Below, piece after piece: positions 27,401 through 42,400 of a stretch of 64,000 bases of DNA (within the stretch, counting starts at the first letter, position 1; each line of letters opens with the position of its first letter). The notes below the pieces were generated by a model that worked only from the letters and a program-made list of their open reading frames with translations, made no database searches and was not told the DNA's origin. The position numbers and the translations under genes are program-made. The stretch covers positions 835,588-899,587 of the forward strand of contig PTFA01000112.1 in NCBI GenBank assembly GCA_003342895.1. The letters run 5' to 3'. The stretch comes from Casuarius casuarius. Taxonomy: Eukaryota > Chordata > Aves > Casuariiformes > Casuariidae.

Positions 27401-30400
27401 ACTCCCAGCTCTTGAGATATACAGAACACAAGACTCAGCAGAAAGCCATCAGCTACAGCAGTCTAAGAAGAGACCATGGCCTATGGACTTTGGTAGAGTG
27501 AGGAGACAAGTGCTCCAGAATTTTATTCCCACCTGATCCTTGTCACTCTCACTTCAAAGGAATCATTATCTGTCTCACAAAAGATGAATTCATCTCAATT
27601 CTTTTCTTTTATTCCTGATATCCCTTCTTTGACGTCAGGTTTTATATCTTTAGCCCACAGAGATAAAACTCAAGGCTGCTTTCTTGCATGCTGCCACTCA
27701 TAAAATCCCATGTGTTCATTTAAGAATAGTTAATTTTATAAACAAAAAGTTGCTCAAAATCAAATGAATAGCAAATAATGCCACAAATAAGTTAGAAAAA
27801 GATAACACAGTACAGAAATTCAGCCATTTCTGATATTTTTCCTTACAGTAAATAGTACCTTACTGCAGTATAGCTATAGCAAAGTGGAATTGTTGAGTAG
27901 TTTCCAGCTCACCAGTGTAAAGACAACAGAAATGGGGCTTTAAAGATAAACAAGTTGATCACAGCAAGCAGTTATTCTACTCAAAAAATAAACATAACAG
28001 AGAACACAAGCTACATAATTTTACATGAGTAGGAGACAAACAAGGTTTTATTAAAGCGTGCACTAAGAAAAAAAAACAAATTTACTGCACTTACCTTCAC
28101 TGTTTTTAGCAAAATTTAGCTTTATAAGTGATTTGGCATCTAGTTTCTACAGAAAATAAAACATGAAAAAAATTTAATCACAACAGAGTCTAACCACGGA
28201 AATAAAAGGAAACTGTGACATTAGTGTTGGTACTTTAATATTACGTAATTAATTAACAATAAACCGCAAGTCATTTGGATCACAACAACCCTGGAAAATT
28301 AACAGTTATAGACAGCCCACAAAAGCGAGGCTCAAGGAACCTGAGACCTGGAAGCTGATTTATTTACAGTGTTGTAGTTTGATACAGTACAGTGCTAAAA
28401 CAAAGTGCATAAACTTGAGAATTAATGCAACTTTGTCTTGGCACAAATCAAAAGGGGAGTTAGCATGAGAAGGTAAGAGGCAAAGATTATTGCTACCGCC
28501 CAGAAGGGACAATTCCGGAAGGACCTCTGATGAAAGTCATAAGGCCAGAAAACTATTTTGGCAGTCAAGCTTATTATTTTTTCCTGAAGTAGCTATCATC
28601 TTTCTTTTCCTTTAGCAAACTCATAGTGGAGCCCTCATGATAACTAGTAAAGCGCTGGCAATAACGAAGAGCAGCAGAGGTGTGACTTTGGGGAACCGTG
28701 TTTGGGGACACTGGGGCGGTCTCCCAGAACACAGCTTGGGAACGGTTAATTCCTGTAACAGCTCCATGGATTACGAGACTGTGGCGACAGCTGATGGAGG
28801 GAGATCGCACAGGCGGATGCGGAGAGGTCAAGGCCCTCTGATTCAGACAGAGCTCCGCAAACTAAACTAACTTCCACGCTGCGCTGGAACGATTTACACG
28901 GCCTTTTGGGCTGTCCTCTCTGCAGAAGGACCTCCAACACGGGCTGGGGAGAGCAAACCGTTCTGGAAGACCAGGCTGTGCCCTCCTTGGAGCCTCCCTA
29001 ACACACGAAAGCCCCCAAACGTGTCCAAAGTAAAGGTGCATCTTCAGGAACGTGATGGGGCAGGCACACATACGCCAGTCATCCGAGAGGGCCAAGATGC
29101 AACCTGGACACCGCAGTAGCGTGACGGGGCACACCAGGACCGTGGCGAGCTGCCCCAGGTCCCCCCGAGCCTGCGGCAGGACCCGCCAGTGGGGCAGGCG
29201 GTGCTCAGCTGCGGCATCCAGCCAGACACAAAACCGAGCCCAGCAAGCAGCAGGCTTCAAAGCTGAGTCAGGATCTCAGGAATAAAAAAAGCCCTTTGAT
29301 TGTATCAGCTGTCAGAAACAGTTTCACTGCCAGATTCACCCTTAAAAGCACACGGAGCACAGGCCTTTTAAAAGAAACAATCAGTTCTCTTCTCAAAACA
29401 CGCACCTGAACGGATTAGGGATGTTCTTATGACCCAGACAGCTCTTTATAAACAGACACGAGCGGAGACCCGCCAGCCACGGCGCCGACACTGCTAGTTC
29501 AATCACTAGGGCAAACAGTGATAACAAAACCGTGTGACGCTAAGGCAGTGGGTTTTCTGTGTCTAATCAAACCTCATATTCCTGGTTCAGAGCATACACG
29601 CTATGACAGCTGCATTTGTTCCCTTGCAGCAGGGCGCTTCTCCGGTTGTTTTTAGTCATCCGGCAGGCTAATTTGCTGCCAGGAAGGTAACTATCTCTCT
29701 GGTTTATTAGCAAGAGGAACAACAAGAGATGGAGGGCTAGTAGGAAAAAGATGGGGAAGGGAAGAGAGAGGCCAGGATGGATGATATTGGGTCCCATAGT
29801 TAGGAGATGCAAGACCAGTATGGTTGGTTTTATTAAATGGATTCTCAAGGAAAAAAAAAAATCATCTGCACACTGCTGGGATAGAGAGAGATACAGCAAG
29901 GCAACAGCAGGTCCTCAAATGACTAAGTGAATACAGAATTTTATTCATTTACTTATTTATCTTTTTACTAGAACAAAATTGTCCAAGAAGTGGTAGGGAG
30001 ATAGTAGAGATGCCAAAATGAATATACGATCCTGGACAGATCTGTTCAACCTAAACAACTTAACACAAAGCAGCATCCATCTGTGCACGTGTTGTGGAAC
30101 AGCCCAAAAATTATGTTTTAAAAGAAAAAAGCTTCTTTGGAGAAATGACCTCTGCAAACACTGACAATTTAAAAGGAAGGCTTTTAAACCATCTTCCTGG
30201 CAGACTTCAGCTATCCCCAAAACATGTGAGCAGATCATCTTTAAACAAAAACGCAAACAGGTCTCCAGGAAAGACTCTAGCATGATTGAAGATTCAGCTT
30301 TACACCTCTGTTCCACTAAATTTCTGTCAAGACTAATCTGCTGTACAGACTTTAGAGGTAACAAAAGCTGCAGTACACTGTTTCATCTGTCAAAGCATGA

Positions 30401-33400
30401 TGTGTCGCTACAAGCGCTGCCAAGCCCTTGGACTCTGTGCTCCGTACTCAAGGAAACAGTACGGCATTTCAGGTCACACCTTTCCATAATATGGAAAAGG
30501 GTTAGTTTTTAGTCTCAGTTACTCCTGGTGCACCAGTTGCTTATGCTGCTATCTGTTCCCCTCTGAGACCAGCTCTTATACGGTCTTGTGTGTTAACAAC
30601 AGATTAAAAAACAGCCATTTTCATTTAAGAGTTGAAATGCATGCATGGCTCGGAGTCTCCTTCCAGGAGGAGGGCTTCATGCTGGAGTGCTGTCCGGACA
30701 CGGAAGTTTTACCGCCTCACACTGGCCTCCTGTCAAACGCGTATTAAAGAAGTGACCTTGGCACTTCAGCTCGCCCTTCTGCGAAGCTCTGTCCTCCAGC
30801 TCAGGTGAGACCAGCTTTGTGCTTGAGCACGGCCTGCTGCCACCTCATGAGGCACCTCTCTAATACTTACCAAGGATGTTCTTTGTGCAAGCTGCTTACG
30901 AAGAGGGACAGAAACGGACTGCGGGTTGTATATGAGAAACTAGACAAGGAGAATATAACTAGGGCTACACCTGAGAAATATTTTTAGAAGTTGATTAACA
31001 TGTCTAACGTGTGGAAAGACAGGATTCGTCAAAGTCTTTGGAGCACCAAAACAGCAAAAACGGGCTCTGATGGGCCACAGCGAGTTCCCAGGGCCGACAG
31101 AGGCAGCGCCGTGCCCGAGACAGGGCTGGCAGCGTCAGCAGCCGCGCGCGGGATGGCCGCGAGCGGGGACCCCGGCCTACGAGCCAGCCTTTCCAGCAGG
31201 TCCAATTTTTGAAGACCTACACATCGCACAGGACACTACGACAGGAGACGACACCTGAAACCTATATCATCTTTTTTATCTTCTCGAGTTCTTCTTTTCA
31301 CATGAAAACAGGATTATCCTGCATGTGGGTGAATCTGCTTTTATTTATCCTCCATCAGAAGCCAAAGCTTTCCAAGTGCCAGAGCACAGTTTGTTGCCAT
31401 GGAAATGACCATTATGCCACAAACAGAGGAGCTAGTCTTACCAGGAAGCGACGGCAGGAGTGAATGAGTCCTTAAATGAGTTAAAGTACTTGTTTTCATG
31501 TATTGCTTATTACTAATAAAACATAAAGGAGCTAAAATACTGAATACACAGCTCGAGTTCGAAACTGTTTCTAATGAGTCCCCCCGCCACGCACCTACTG
31601 TCAAGTTTCACTAAATTTCCAGTGAAGAAAGGAAGGAAAAAGCAACATTTATTAAAAAAACACTTTATCTAATTAAAATTCCAAAATCATAATCAAAACT
31701 TGCAATCAAAATGAAATGCCACAAGCACGCACCACTTGCCCTAAACAAAAATAAAAGCTGTATATTCACTTCTATAAATATTTCATGCAAGAATACTGCA
31801 AAGCCAAATCACTTAATGACATGTAATGCCAGCTGCTCAACAACAAGGGAGGGCTAAAAAAAACCCCAAAACAAAAGACATCCAGGCTTTTTCCTCAGCT
31901 GACTCCTCGCTCGCAGGCACGCTTCTCTGGAGCCAGCCAAGGCTACTTTTGGCCGTGACCTACTTTCTCGCGGCAGCACCCAGCCCCCCCGCTCTCCTCC
32001 CTCGGCTGCCGTCGCTCATCCCTCCCGCCGTCCCAAAGGGCAGCTCCTTTATCGGCGCACGAAGCAAAGGTTATTAAGACGGGGAGGTTAGTGGGGCACT
32101 GTGGCAGCCTTTGGACGCAGCGTGCCGTGTGTTTCGAATTAAGCCGTTCTTTGCCATCGGCACGCGTCTCGTGACGGTGTGACCTCCAACCCTGGCGCAT
32201 CGATTAGCGACCCGCTCCCACTCCCTTTGGTCAGGGCAGCGCGGTGGCGGTGTTAGCGAGGTGCTGACCCTGCCGGACACGCAGCCCCCGGGGAAACAGT
32301 CACGGGGACTCACTCGAGTCTTTAAGCACACGTGGACAGAGTTGGTGAGGTGCAGCATGAGCTGTATTTCCTAAATATGGATTTTCCCATTGTATCAACG
32401 TTGATTGGGTTAACACTAAAATGTTAAACGCTTAGGTATCGGATCTCTTCCTAATGGCCTCTGGCAGGAGCACACAATAATCCAGTGACGCTATCATAGG
32501 AAAAATTAATGTGTCACATCTGAACCATTAGACAACACCAGGTCAAAATCATCCGGTGCTGACATGACCATTTGGTAGGTTCTCATCCTACCAAAACAAG
32601 TGACCAGGAATACCATAAATAGAAGAGAAAACCAAACTAAATACTAATATTAAAATTGAATGTTGCCTACCAAGTATCAAATTCATCTTAACAGCACAGG
32701 AATTTTGTATTAAATTCTTGGTTCCTTTAAAGAGACCTATTATTCTATGCACACAACTTCACATTTCAAGAAGTCATCATATAATTTTTCCTGATGTAGG
32801 ACCTTCGAGAAAAATGAAGATAACAACTGAATGCTGGAACTGTATTTGAATAACTACATATATACTGTTCCTCATTTCAGACCTTTAAAGTAGATTTAAC
32901 GATGATGAAAAGCATTGGAAACCCCCAGCAATTCTACACGTTATGGGAATGCCACAGGAAACAGCAGCACTAGTTTAACAAGATAAGCCGTATTCATGCA
33001 GTTCAATACTTCATGGAAAGTTTTGGGTCAAAAACCAACAGGACAGAACAGTCTCCTGATTCAAGCAAACATTTCTATGCTCAGTTCAATAGCATAAATG
33101 CTAGATATTTATTATATGGACAACTGTCTACCAAGTGCTAAAGAGAGAACCTCAATTCACTTCCGCAGTTAAGTACAGTTAAATATAGCTTCATCCAAGA
33201 CCTTCATCTAGTATGGAAATGTATACAAAAGATCCTTCACTACCCACTTCCAGACCACTACTTTCCCATATCTAAATTTTAATTAAACTGACACCATAGT
33301 CACCAAAGCCTTGTCTAGAGAATCATAAAGACATGTTTGATAACATACACAGGGCTCTGAGATACTAGCAACAACGTTGCTGTATCAAAGAGTACGTTAA

Positions 33401-36400
33401 CGGAAAATACTGTGAAAAAGAGATGTGCTGTTTCACATATAAGATTAAGCCTGCAACCTTAATGCAGTCAGAAGTCTATCGATCCAAAGAAAGTATCCAC
33501 CACCAAATCCAACATGGTTTATGGAAATAAAGCTATGCAGCAGCATCAAAAAGCTAGTCTCCAATTTTAATGAAGAACAGGCAAGCAAAGATCTGTGGGA
33601 AACCTCTTGCTGCATCTCATTTAAGGCTAGAGCGTTTCACAGCTGCCAGTTTTTCAAGTGTCACAATCATGAAACCCCATCCACTGTGCACACTTCCTCC
33701 AAAACGAGGCGGGGGGGTGTGTGTGGAAAAAAGAGACCATCTGTTCAGTCCATAAAATCTAGATGTAAATACTTTTTTGCTGTAAGGGAAGTAATTCATT
33801 AGGAATAATGCTAGACATGTTTATCTGTCTGTGTCCAGAGCCGACTTACTGGATAAAACGCCACCTACCACCACCACAATTCCCATCGGCAAGGTGCGAA
33901 GGAGGCACAGCAGCTTGGCCAGTGACTCACGATACTGGGGAGTTTTAAACTGCTCCTTACGACAAAGTCCTTGGACAGGAAGTCTAGGCAAATCTCATCT
34001 TCTTTGCCTTCACCGTTTCTCAAAGACTTAGGGAATTAAAAAACAAACCCACGTTTTAAGACAGAAAAAAGCCAACGTTTATTGGGGCTGCCTGCACTAC
34101 TGCCTACTGTAGTAGACAGATACAACTGTCTGTCTACTTCGCACGGATACAACTTTGGAAGAGAAACAGCCAACAATTATCCGCGTGTTCACCAGAAAGA
34201 AAGGAGAGTCATCTTTCAGGTTATTAGCTAACCAGGACCTTCATCCCCTTGACCTGCATGTGCTTTATGACCATTACCAGTTATGACACACAATTTTCTG
34301 ATTGTTCCTCTGGGCAGGAATCATGTCCTAATATGTTTCTGTCCAGGGACCTTGGAAATTTACGGTCACTAGTCAAATATTAACTCATGTAGCCTGTTGA
34401 CTAAAAGCTAATAATTTCTGAAGCAAATGAGGTAAGAAGACATGGTCCAGTTGCTGCATATTGAAGGGTTCATCTTGTTGAAAGTGGATTCTAGACATCT
34501 GAGCAGAGAGGCCTATATTTGCTACCCACTCAGATAAAAATGCACCTGGAGAGAGTTTTTTAATGAATCAGTAGAGAAGGCTGGAACCACTCGTTTCTGA
34601 AAAACATGCTACATTCACTACATTCAACTGGAAACAAAAAAAGCACAGGAAGAACCACAGCTCATCCTGACTAATTCCTATTTATAAAAGTACCTGCTTC
34701 TGAAATGACCAAAGCCATCAAGAGAAAATTGTCAACTTATCATATGCTGACAGCAACCTTCATGTCTCAACACATACTCTGAAAACATTTTCTGTCTTAA
34801 AATATCATGTATAATGTATCAAAGTACTATCAAAGTATTGCAAGGAGAGATTAGAAAATATTCCCCCCACTGTAGGAGGCATTCGCCCAGCATTCTTTAT
34901 ATATAATTAAGATTACCTAGGTTCAAAGAAGATGAATTAAAATTAAACTAGATGCAGAGAAGGATGACTGTGACTATTTGGGGAACAGAGAACCTACAGG
35001 CAAGATGAACATGTGACAGGAAAATCCAAGTCTCAACAAGAAAATGTCAAGAAAGCTTTGAATTCCTTTGTAACAAATATACAGCTGTAAACACTGTGAG
35101 AAGAGCAATACTGGCACAAATGGAAATGAGAATAAGCTGCTCAAAACCAAAATTTACAGAAGATACCTGTCCAACGGAAAGCCATCAGGACAACCTCTCA
35201 GCAACTGTAGCAGGGAAAAAGCAAACTAATTCAAGACAGAGCACAAAGTTTACAAAGTAAATTAGAGGAGAGTTGAAGACCTAAGAGAGTTTCCCAGCCT
35301 TATGTTCCTGATCCTTTCACTCCTCCTTCTGCAGCACAGGAAAATTACCTAAAGGTGGATTTCTCTAAATCATTTTTAAACAACAAGGCTCCCCCTGGTT
35401 TTATTCCTGTAAGCGTTATTTTTGACTCTGTAGTAAGCTATTACTGAGAACAACACTGTACTGCCACCCCCACGGGAACCATCTCACAAAAAAATAACAA
35501 CAACAAATCCTTCATTTCAAATGTGAAGTGAAAAAATACGGTGAGTTTATTGAAAGGAAAAAAGATACGGTGAGTTTATTGAAAGGAAAAAAGAGCAACT
35601 GACACGTCCACCTGTGTAACAGCTGAGCATCTGACTGAATTGCATCAGACAAAATAAGAAATATACCTTGAATTCTAAAGCTGAAGATGTGCCAACTTCT
35701 TCTGACATGCATGTAACAAGTTTCCCCTAGAAAAGACTTAAATTTCTCATTTATTCATCAGTTACGCTAAAGCCAAATGAGACCTGAAGTTACTGATCCA
35801 CCTAAATGATCATTCATTTTCAACGCCCCAAGGAGAAAATGTAACAGGCTACTTGGATTTCAGGCGTTGTCCCAGATCTCGAGGAAAAAAACCCATGAAA
35901 GGGGGATGTTGCACTCCTGTATTTTTCTAAATAATGAAAAATATCTTGATTGGTCAAACTATTTTCCTCATAATTAGACAGTCCCAGCACTCTAGAAATA
36001 GAAAACTGATGTGGAGATAGCCTGACTATATAAGGCTGCACAGCATTTTCCTCTCGCAGCATTTTATATTTAGACAAAGAATGAAAATGCTCAGAGTAAG
36101 CACATTCTCTTTGGAAAGAGTCAGAGTGAAGAAAGACTTTTTTTCTTTCAAGAGAGAGAAAAAAAAAAGTAAAACTGAAAACTCATGAGGAAGAGTTGAC
36201 TCATGCTGCAACATGCCACCTTTAAAAGACCCTCCAAATCCTAAGATAGTATTACTGCCATGCTGCAGAAAGGTCTAGACAAGTATTCAGAAAGTTCGTC
36301 ATACTCAACATTATCTACAGCTATTACATTTTCCTGACAGTGTATTCCAATGGCAGCTACTGCTACGCTGGCACCAGAGGGGTCACCTTCAAACCACTGA

Positions 36401-39400
36401 TCCCTGTCTGAGGACATCCATTACTTGCTGCTCATTAGCTAGGAACACACCTGGAATAACACAATTAAAACAGCAATTTGCAGAGAATTACCACACAAAC
36501 CATAAGAACTAAGTTGAAAACCACAATCACTCTTGATTTAGGCAGTAAGGATCACACTAAACATGAACTTGTCCTCTCCCCCAGTCAGGCCAGAGACCTG
36601 TTCCACTCAGCTCATCCAACACTGGTGGTTTTGTTTGTCATCTTGGTCTTTCCCCCTCTGGCTCCTGCAACCCATTTACCAGAATCCATTCCTGAGGCAC
36701 ACGGGCTCTGTACTGATTACTCGATAAAGGTGTAGAGCAATTTGTAGTGAACCATAAAGCCTTGGCTGGAATTTAATCTGTGCTTTAACACCTGTTCCTA
36801 CAATACAGTACCAGGTATTTCTCACACTTCTGACCCCATGTAGTTTCTTTAGTTACAACACTGTAAAACAACAACAACAAAAAATACCCAAGCCCTTCTT
36901 CTCAGGTGAAGAAATTATTGCCAGAGCTTTCTATCTTTGTATCTATGTTCTCAAAATACATACACGGTAAAAACACTTTAATGTTTAAGGAAGTTTCACC
37001 TTTGCTCCAATTTCTGTATCCTTTTCAGGCAGGATTTCCCTTATTCAGATAGCCAAGGACTTTTTTAGAGCAGAAAAAAGCCCCAATGATGTAAGGCTGT
37101 TTGTTCATATTTAAAGTGCGATTAATACATTCAGAGGTAAGAGAGTAAACCTGCAACATACCATCTCCGTTAACCGCATCAGCAAGCTTCTCCCACTTCA
37201 GTACCAGCAATGAATTTCTGAGACTGCCTGAACCTCAGTTATCAAATTGAAAAGAAAGTGTGCTTTCACAATTAGAGGAGGTAACAATAGCCACCAGCAC
37301 TTGGGAGAAGAATGAGCCCATAAACATACTGAAGAAATGTAATTGAGAATGACTTTTCCAAAGTTTTAAAATAACAGGCTCAGTTACAACCTTTTCTTTG
37401 GGGACGAAAAATTAGTATTTCTGAAGGTGCCTGTAACTACTCAGGCAAGCATCATGTTGCCAAATTAATTTCAAACAAACGATTAAAAAAACGGCACTGC
37501 CAATGTCTGCCCACCGGCAACGTCTGTACGCCAGCAGTGCCAGACTGAGGAGGTGCCCCCTGTGCCCCCCGTCACTGCTGCGGGGCATGGCAGGGGGCAA
37601 GATCTGCCTTTCCAGGTGCTTCCGAGGAGTGCATCCGGCAGGCTTAGCAGATGAGGCACGCACCTGTACTGCCAGACATCTAAGACCCTCAAGTATTTGA
37701 TCATATTAGTCAATCTCACCCCGAGTCATTTTTTATTTGGTAAATAAAGGACTAAGAGGATGGGAGAACAATAGCAAATATTTACCTTTATGTGGAGCAA
37801 GACTTTGGGCAGAGCTCTCTCTTCTAAGAAGGCAGATCTTTCAGTGGGAAAAAAATCAGAGATCTGCAACCTTCCAACCCCAAAGCCAGCCCTTATTTCC
37901 CATGCCGCTGGCTCTGCCTTCTGCTGCTTTTTTGTATCCCCAGACTCCTTTTTATGGATATCTTCTGTGGCAGCCCAAGCAGAAGGCTTTCACAATTCTA
38001 GAAAATCCTCCAAATTTGAAAGATTTCCTTACTTCTATTGGTAAGATGCTAACTTAAAGAAAGACTCTCTCAAAATAGGCTATAGGTCCAGATCCTAACT
38101 TTGCATAAGACAGGGCACAAACCAAACTGTGCTGTGTCTCATCTGGACCAGAAACGTGAGTCCTAATCTCTTACGTCCCAGGTAAGTACTTGTCTCTGCG
38201 GTTATGATCAGAAATTTCACCATGGAGCTGAGAACACTTTCCCAAAACGTATTTCATTGAAAACCATACCTGCAAAGAGTTTTAATATCAACAAATGCCG
38301 TTTTCCATCCACTTTGTCAAAAATTCCCCACCAACCACCAGACCCGATGCAATAATGGGGGAAAAAGGACTGATAAACAGTTTCCAGCTGGCTGCCAGGA
38401 GCTCGCTCACATCTGAACCCATGCAACCCGTTGGCAGGCAGAGACCAGAGCGGAGCCGAGCTCCGGCTCAGCCCGGCTCCCGGCAGGCATGGCAGCGCCT
38501 CTCCTGCCGCCCAGCCCCAGCGCGGCGGCAGCAGCTCCGCAGCAGGGCAGACACGTCAGAAACCGAGCTGGCTCACCTGCGCTTTCGCAGAGGAGAAGCA
38601 CTCGCATACGGTGCCCGGCAGCCCAGGCGCAAGGGCCGGGCACCTCCGCAGAGCAGAGCTACCACCACGTCTGCAGGGATCGCGGAGCTACCGCGACCGC
38701 CAGGCAGTGCCTTCTGGTGTCTCAGCTGGACTCGCAGGTGTATGTTAAGCCCAGGTTAAGATAACTTGACTGAGCCACCAAATCTTTTTCACCCTTTGAG
38801 ACAGATCTATTTGTGACAGCCACACATGCCCCTTAACATGGGAACTGCTTCTCGGGGTTATGCAGACTCAGCCATGTGGATTTTAGCTTGCTCTGAAAAG
38901 TGCACAAAAATTCACATAGATGAGCCCTCTCCGTGAGTTTAAAAACAGATGTCCTCACAGTCACCACTGACTTTGGACCAAAGCCTTAGAAACAAACACC
39001 AGAGACAAACTGACTTGAAACTGTCCAAAAGAACTAAATTCCCACAGAAAAGTGAGAGCAGGGGACCGAGACAGTAGCTACTTCTGAGATGGGGGAAGAA
39101 ACAATTTGCCGAGGGTTATGGAGCCAGACTCTTAACAGAGCTGAAGTCTGACCCCAGTAATACAGTCTGCCCACACATATTGCGAATGTCAGTGAACCAG
39201 AGTGAAAAAATAGGTCTTTACATCGAAAACATTACAATATAAAGGAGAAAAATAACTCACATATAAGATATCTGTACAACAAAGAACTATTTCCCCTGAA
39301 TTCCTGTGAAAAGGCACGCTGCTACCTTCATGCAGCTCCATCATCTGCTCATATTTGGGATTCCAACAAACCCGACAGGACCCGACCAGCTCATTTCCTG

Positions 39401-42400
39401 GCAGCGGCACTCGCGAGCCCAGCCGCTCGCCTGGAGCGGGCAGGCGGTCAGCGCTGGCAGCGCGCCGCTGCACGACACGTTCTGGCAAGCCTGCAGCTCT
39501 CCGCAAGCCTGAGAAGCCAAAGTGCTGTTCTCAGTGAAAAGGAATGAGATAACTATGACTTTCCCAGTTACCCTTTATTTGATGCAATTTCAGTGTAAAC
39601 ATAAGCTAGGGCAGTGTCCTGGCAAAGCTGACAAAAATGTAAGCAAGTCAACACCATCTGACAGGCTGTGGTTCGGCTGCAGGAGATGCACTGCTTCTTC
39701 CAAAATTATCAGTGTAGTAAGAGAAATGTTTTTTTACTGCTATACATTATTAAAAAGGGGAAAAAAAAAGAATCTAAGGTTACTTTCTGGAATAGCTCAT
39801 GGGAAACTCTAGACAGAGGTCAATGGTGATTTGTTTCTCCTAAAAAGGATATTGGTGTCCACACTGCACCTCAAGAGGATATTCAGGAAAGAAAGAGGAA
39901 ATAAACCATGAGAAATTGTAGGGAAGGAAAGCAAAAAAAAAGTTTTAAACGTATCAAAGAATAACTGCAATCTCAGTATTGCAAAATTCCTTTAAAAGGA
40001 AGGCTAGTGCAATGGCTTAGGGTTCATGAAAATCAGAGCAGTAACTTTGCCTACTTGTAGATCAGTTCCACAAACACACAATTAATAAAAGACTAGCACA
40101 ATTCTACCTCCTGGGGGCACTGCAAAGATAAATACATTAATGATTGCAAGGCTCTCAAAATCTCCACTGAGGGGGCCACTTCAGAAACAAGACAGCTAGA
40201 CAGAATTAGTGAGTGCCATGAGTGTGTCATTAACGATACCTTTGCCAAGTAGCCTATTGATTTCTCTAAAACGTTTAGCCTGTAGCAAACCATAATACAC
40301 AAGTACAAGCCACAAAGGATTTCATTATCATTTTTAACTTCAGGACAAAAAGGGAAAAATGCTCTAGAGCCTCATCACTGACAAATCATCAGTCTGATAA
40401 AAGTAACTTCCTCGGCTGTCTTACAAAATAGTGGTGCAGCTAATGTGGCCCAATTCCTTTATAAACAAACCTGGAGACTCACAGTTCTCCAAGCCACCAA
40501 CTCATCACAGAATTTTTTCTGGCTTTGGCAGTGAGCAAGCGGTAAAAGTAACAGAAGGTGCATGCACAGTGATAAGTTAAATAGAGAGTGGTAAGCACTA
40601 AGCTGGGGGTCAGTAAAGTCTAGAGCTGCACAAACTCAGCTGACTGATTTCCTCTGCCATCTACCCTGCCTTGTCCCAGCACACCCCTCCCCATCCTGCC
40701 CAGTACCACCCTCCTCCTCATAAAACCAGAACTGGCTCTCTGGGGAACAAAGACCAAGTTACAACATTTCTTTCAACCTCATTCTTCAAACTATAGCTCC
40801 ACGGGGCTCGGTTCAGCAGGGCTGTGCACTGCTACGAAGTGCAAACACCTCCTTTCTCTTCTGAGTTGTGTGGAGCGCCTTCGTCCTCTGGAGGACAGAG
40901 CGGTACAGCACAAGTCAACCTCGGAATAAACAGGAAGGAGAAAGGGCTCCCCAAACAGAGCGATACAGAGAAGGGGGGGGGGAACACTGAGGAGAGGTGG
41001 GGGTGACCACAGCTAAGCTACAGAAACGCAAGTCAGAATATGCTACTAGACCTCAAAGTTGGACTTCATTTGAGCATTTATGGCTTGCCAGGTAAATCCT
41101 GCACAGTCTCACTTGTTCCCTAAAGCATAGTTTCCATCAGCAGAAATAATAACAGAGCGCTGTTGCCTGGGGACAAGGAGCCTGTTTTAAAACACCACTG
41201 CTGGGGAGGAACAGTGCTCCCAGCAGAACACAGGCAGTGCAAGAAGGAGCGCGCAAACTAGCTTGATGTAACGGAACAACTCTGTTAGGAGGCCACAGAC
41301 CAAATGCCGTACGTCAGGTTTCCACCCTGCACTCCACAAGACCACTAGCCACATTACACATCTTGCCTAGCATTTACCAGAAATACTTTAAAATCATATC
41401 ACAGTTCACAGTACAAAATGAGAACAAGTGTCATGAAGTTGATCCAAGGGAAAACAAGCGATATGGCAACACTCCAAAACTCCCAACCAACACCTAGAGC
41501 AGTAAGGTATTAGGAGGATGGCGAAGACGAATGAAATAGCTGTAATTCCTTTTCTTCTGAATAACAGATATTGGCCTCTCTGTGTGTAAAGGCAGGCCTC
41601 TGATGATCATCAAGCAAACACACCCGCAGTTTGCTATAACTCCAGAGATATCCAGTCTCAGACAGGCTGCTCACATCTAGAGTTTGGAATGCTGCATCTG
41701 TATTTAGCTTCTCCTCATGTCTGTCTGCTGGGAAAATCTTTAATCAAACACAAGATGTTTCAAAGGTAATCTCTTACCACAAAACAATCTGCAAGCCAAC
41801 CGAAAATTCTGTGCAACAGCTGCCACCTAATGTTCAGGAAAGTAACTGCATTTACTCAGGGAAGAGACAAGTTTCAGCAGGTCATGCAGCAATTTCTATT
41901 TAAAATTTTTCCTCTATTCGATAATAAAGAATTCACTCACTTTAAACACACCAGCAAAAATGCAATGCCAACAGGGAAATCTCTCCAGTATTTCATCTTT
42001 ATCTGGTGTTCTACAGCTTCACACTATTACACAAAGTAAACCCTTGATAGTAAGCTATCAGTTATGCAGAATAAAGGAATATAAAAACTAAAGCACTGAT
42101 TATAGTGTGAAATCCCAGTCTTACAGTGAACTATCATGAGAGATGGGACAAAATTCTTCTCAAATATATTTTCAAGATAACTCATTTTGCACCTCACAAT
42201 ACCATTAATCCGCACTAGTATTATCTATTAATCTCTCTAATCTGCATAGAGCCAAGTATCCATTTGGTTACGAAGAATCACTGTGAGTTTTATCACAGAT
42301 GTAGAGGTGACCTAGCCAGCACCTTGCTCCATATCAGAGTTCTGCTTGTATGAGGAGGCAGCAGCATAGAGCCTTTTCCAAAACCCATCCATCACTCACC

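Noticed and set aside
28862..29260. 132-codon minus-strand open frame in the PPIL2 intron 5 CpG patch
   Set aside because: GC-rich DNA lacks stops in all frames and overlapping frames exist on both strands. No domain is recognised, and it does not splice in frame between PPIL2 exons 5 and 6.
38295..38759. 154-codon plus-strand open frame in the 38.4-kb CpG patch
   Set aside because: Arg/Pro/Ala-rich composition and several parallel open frames over the same bases fit CpG-island chance frames, not a gene.
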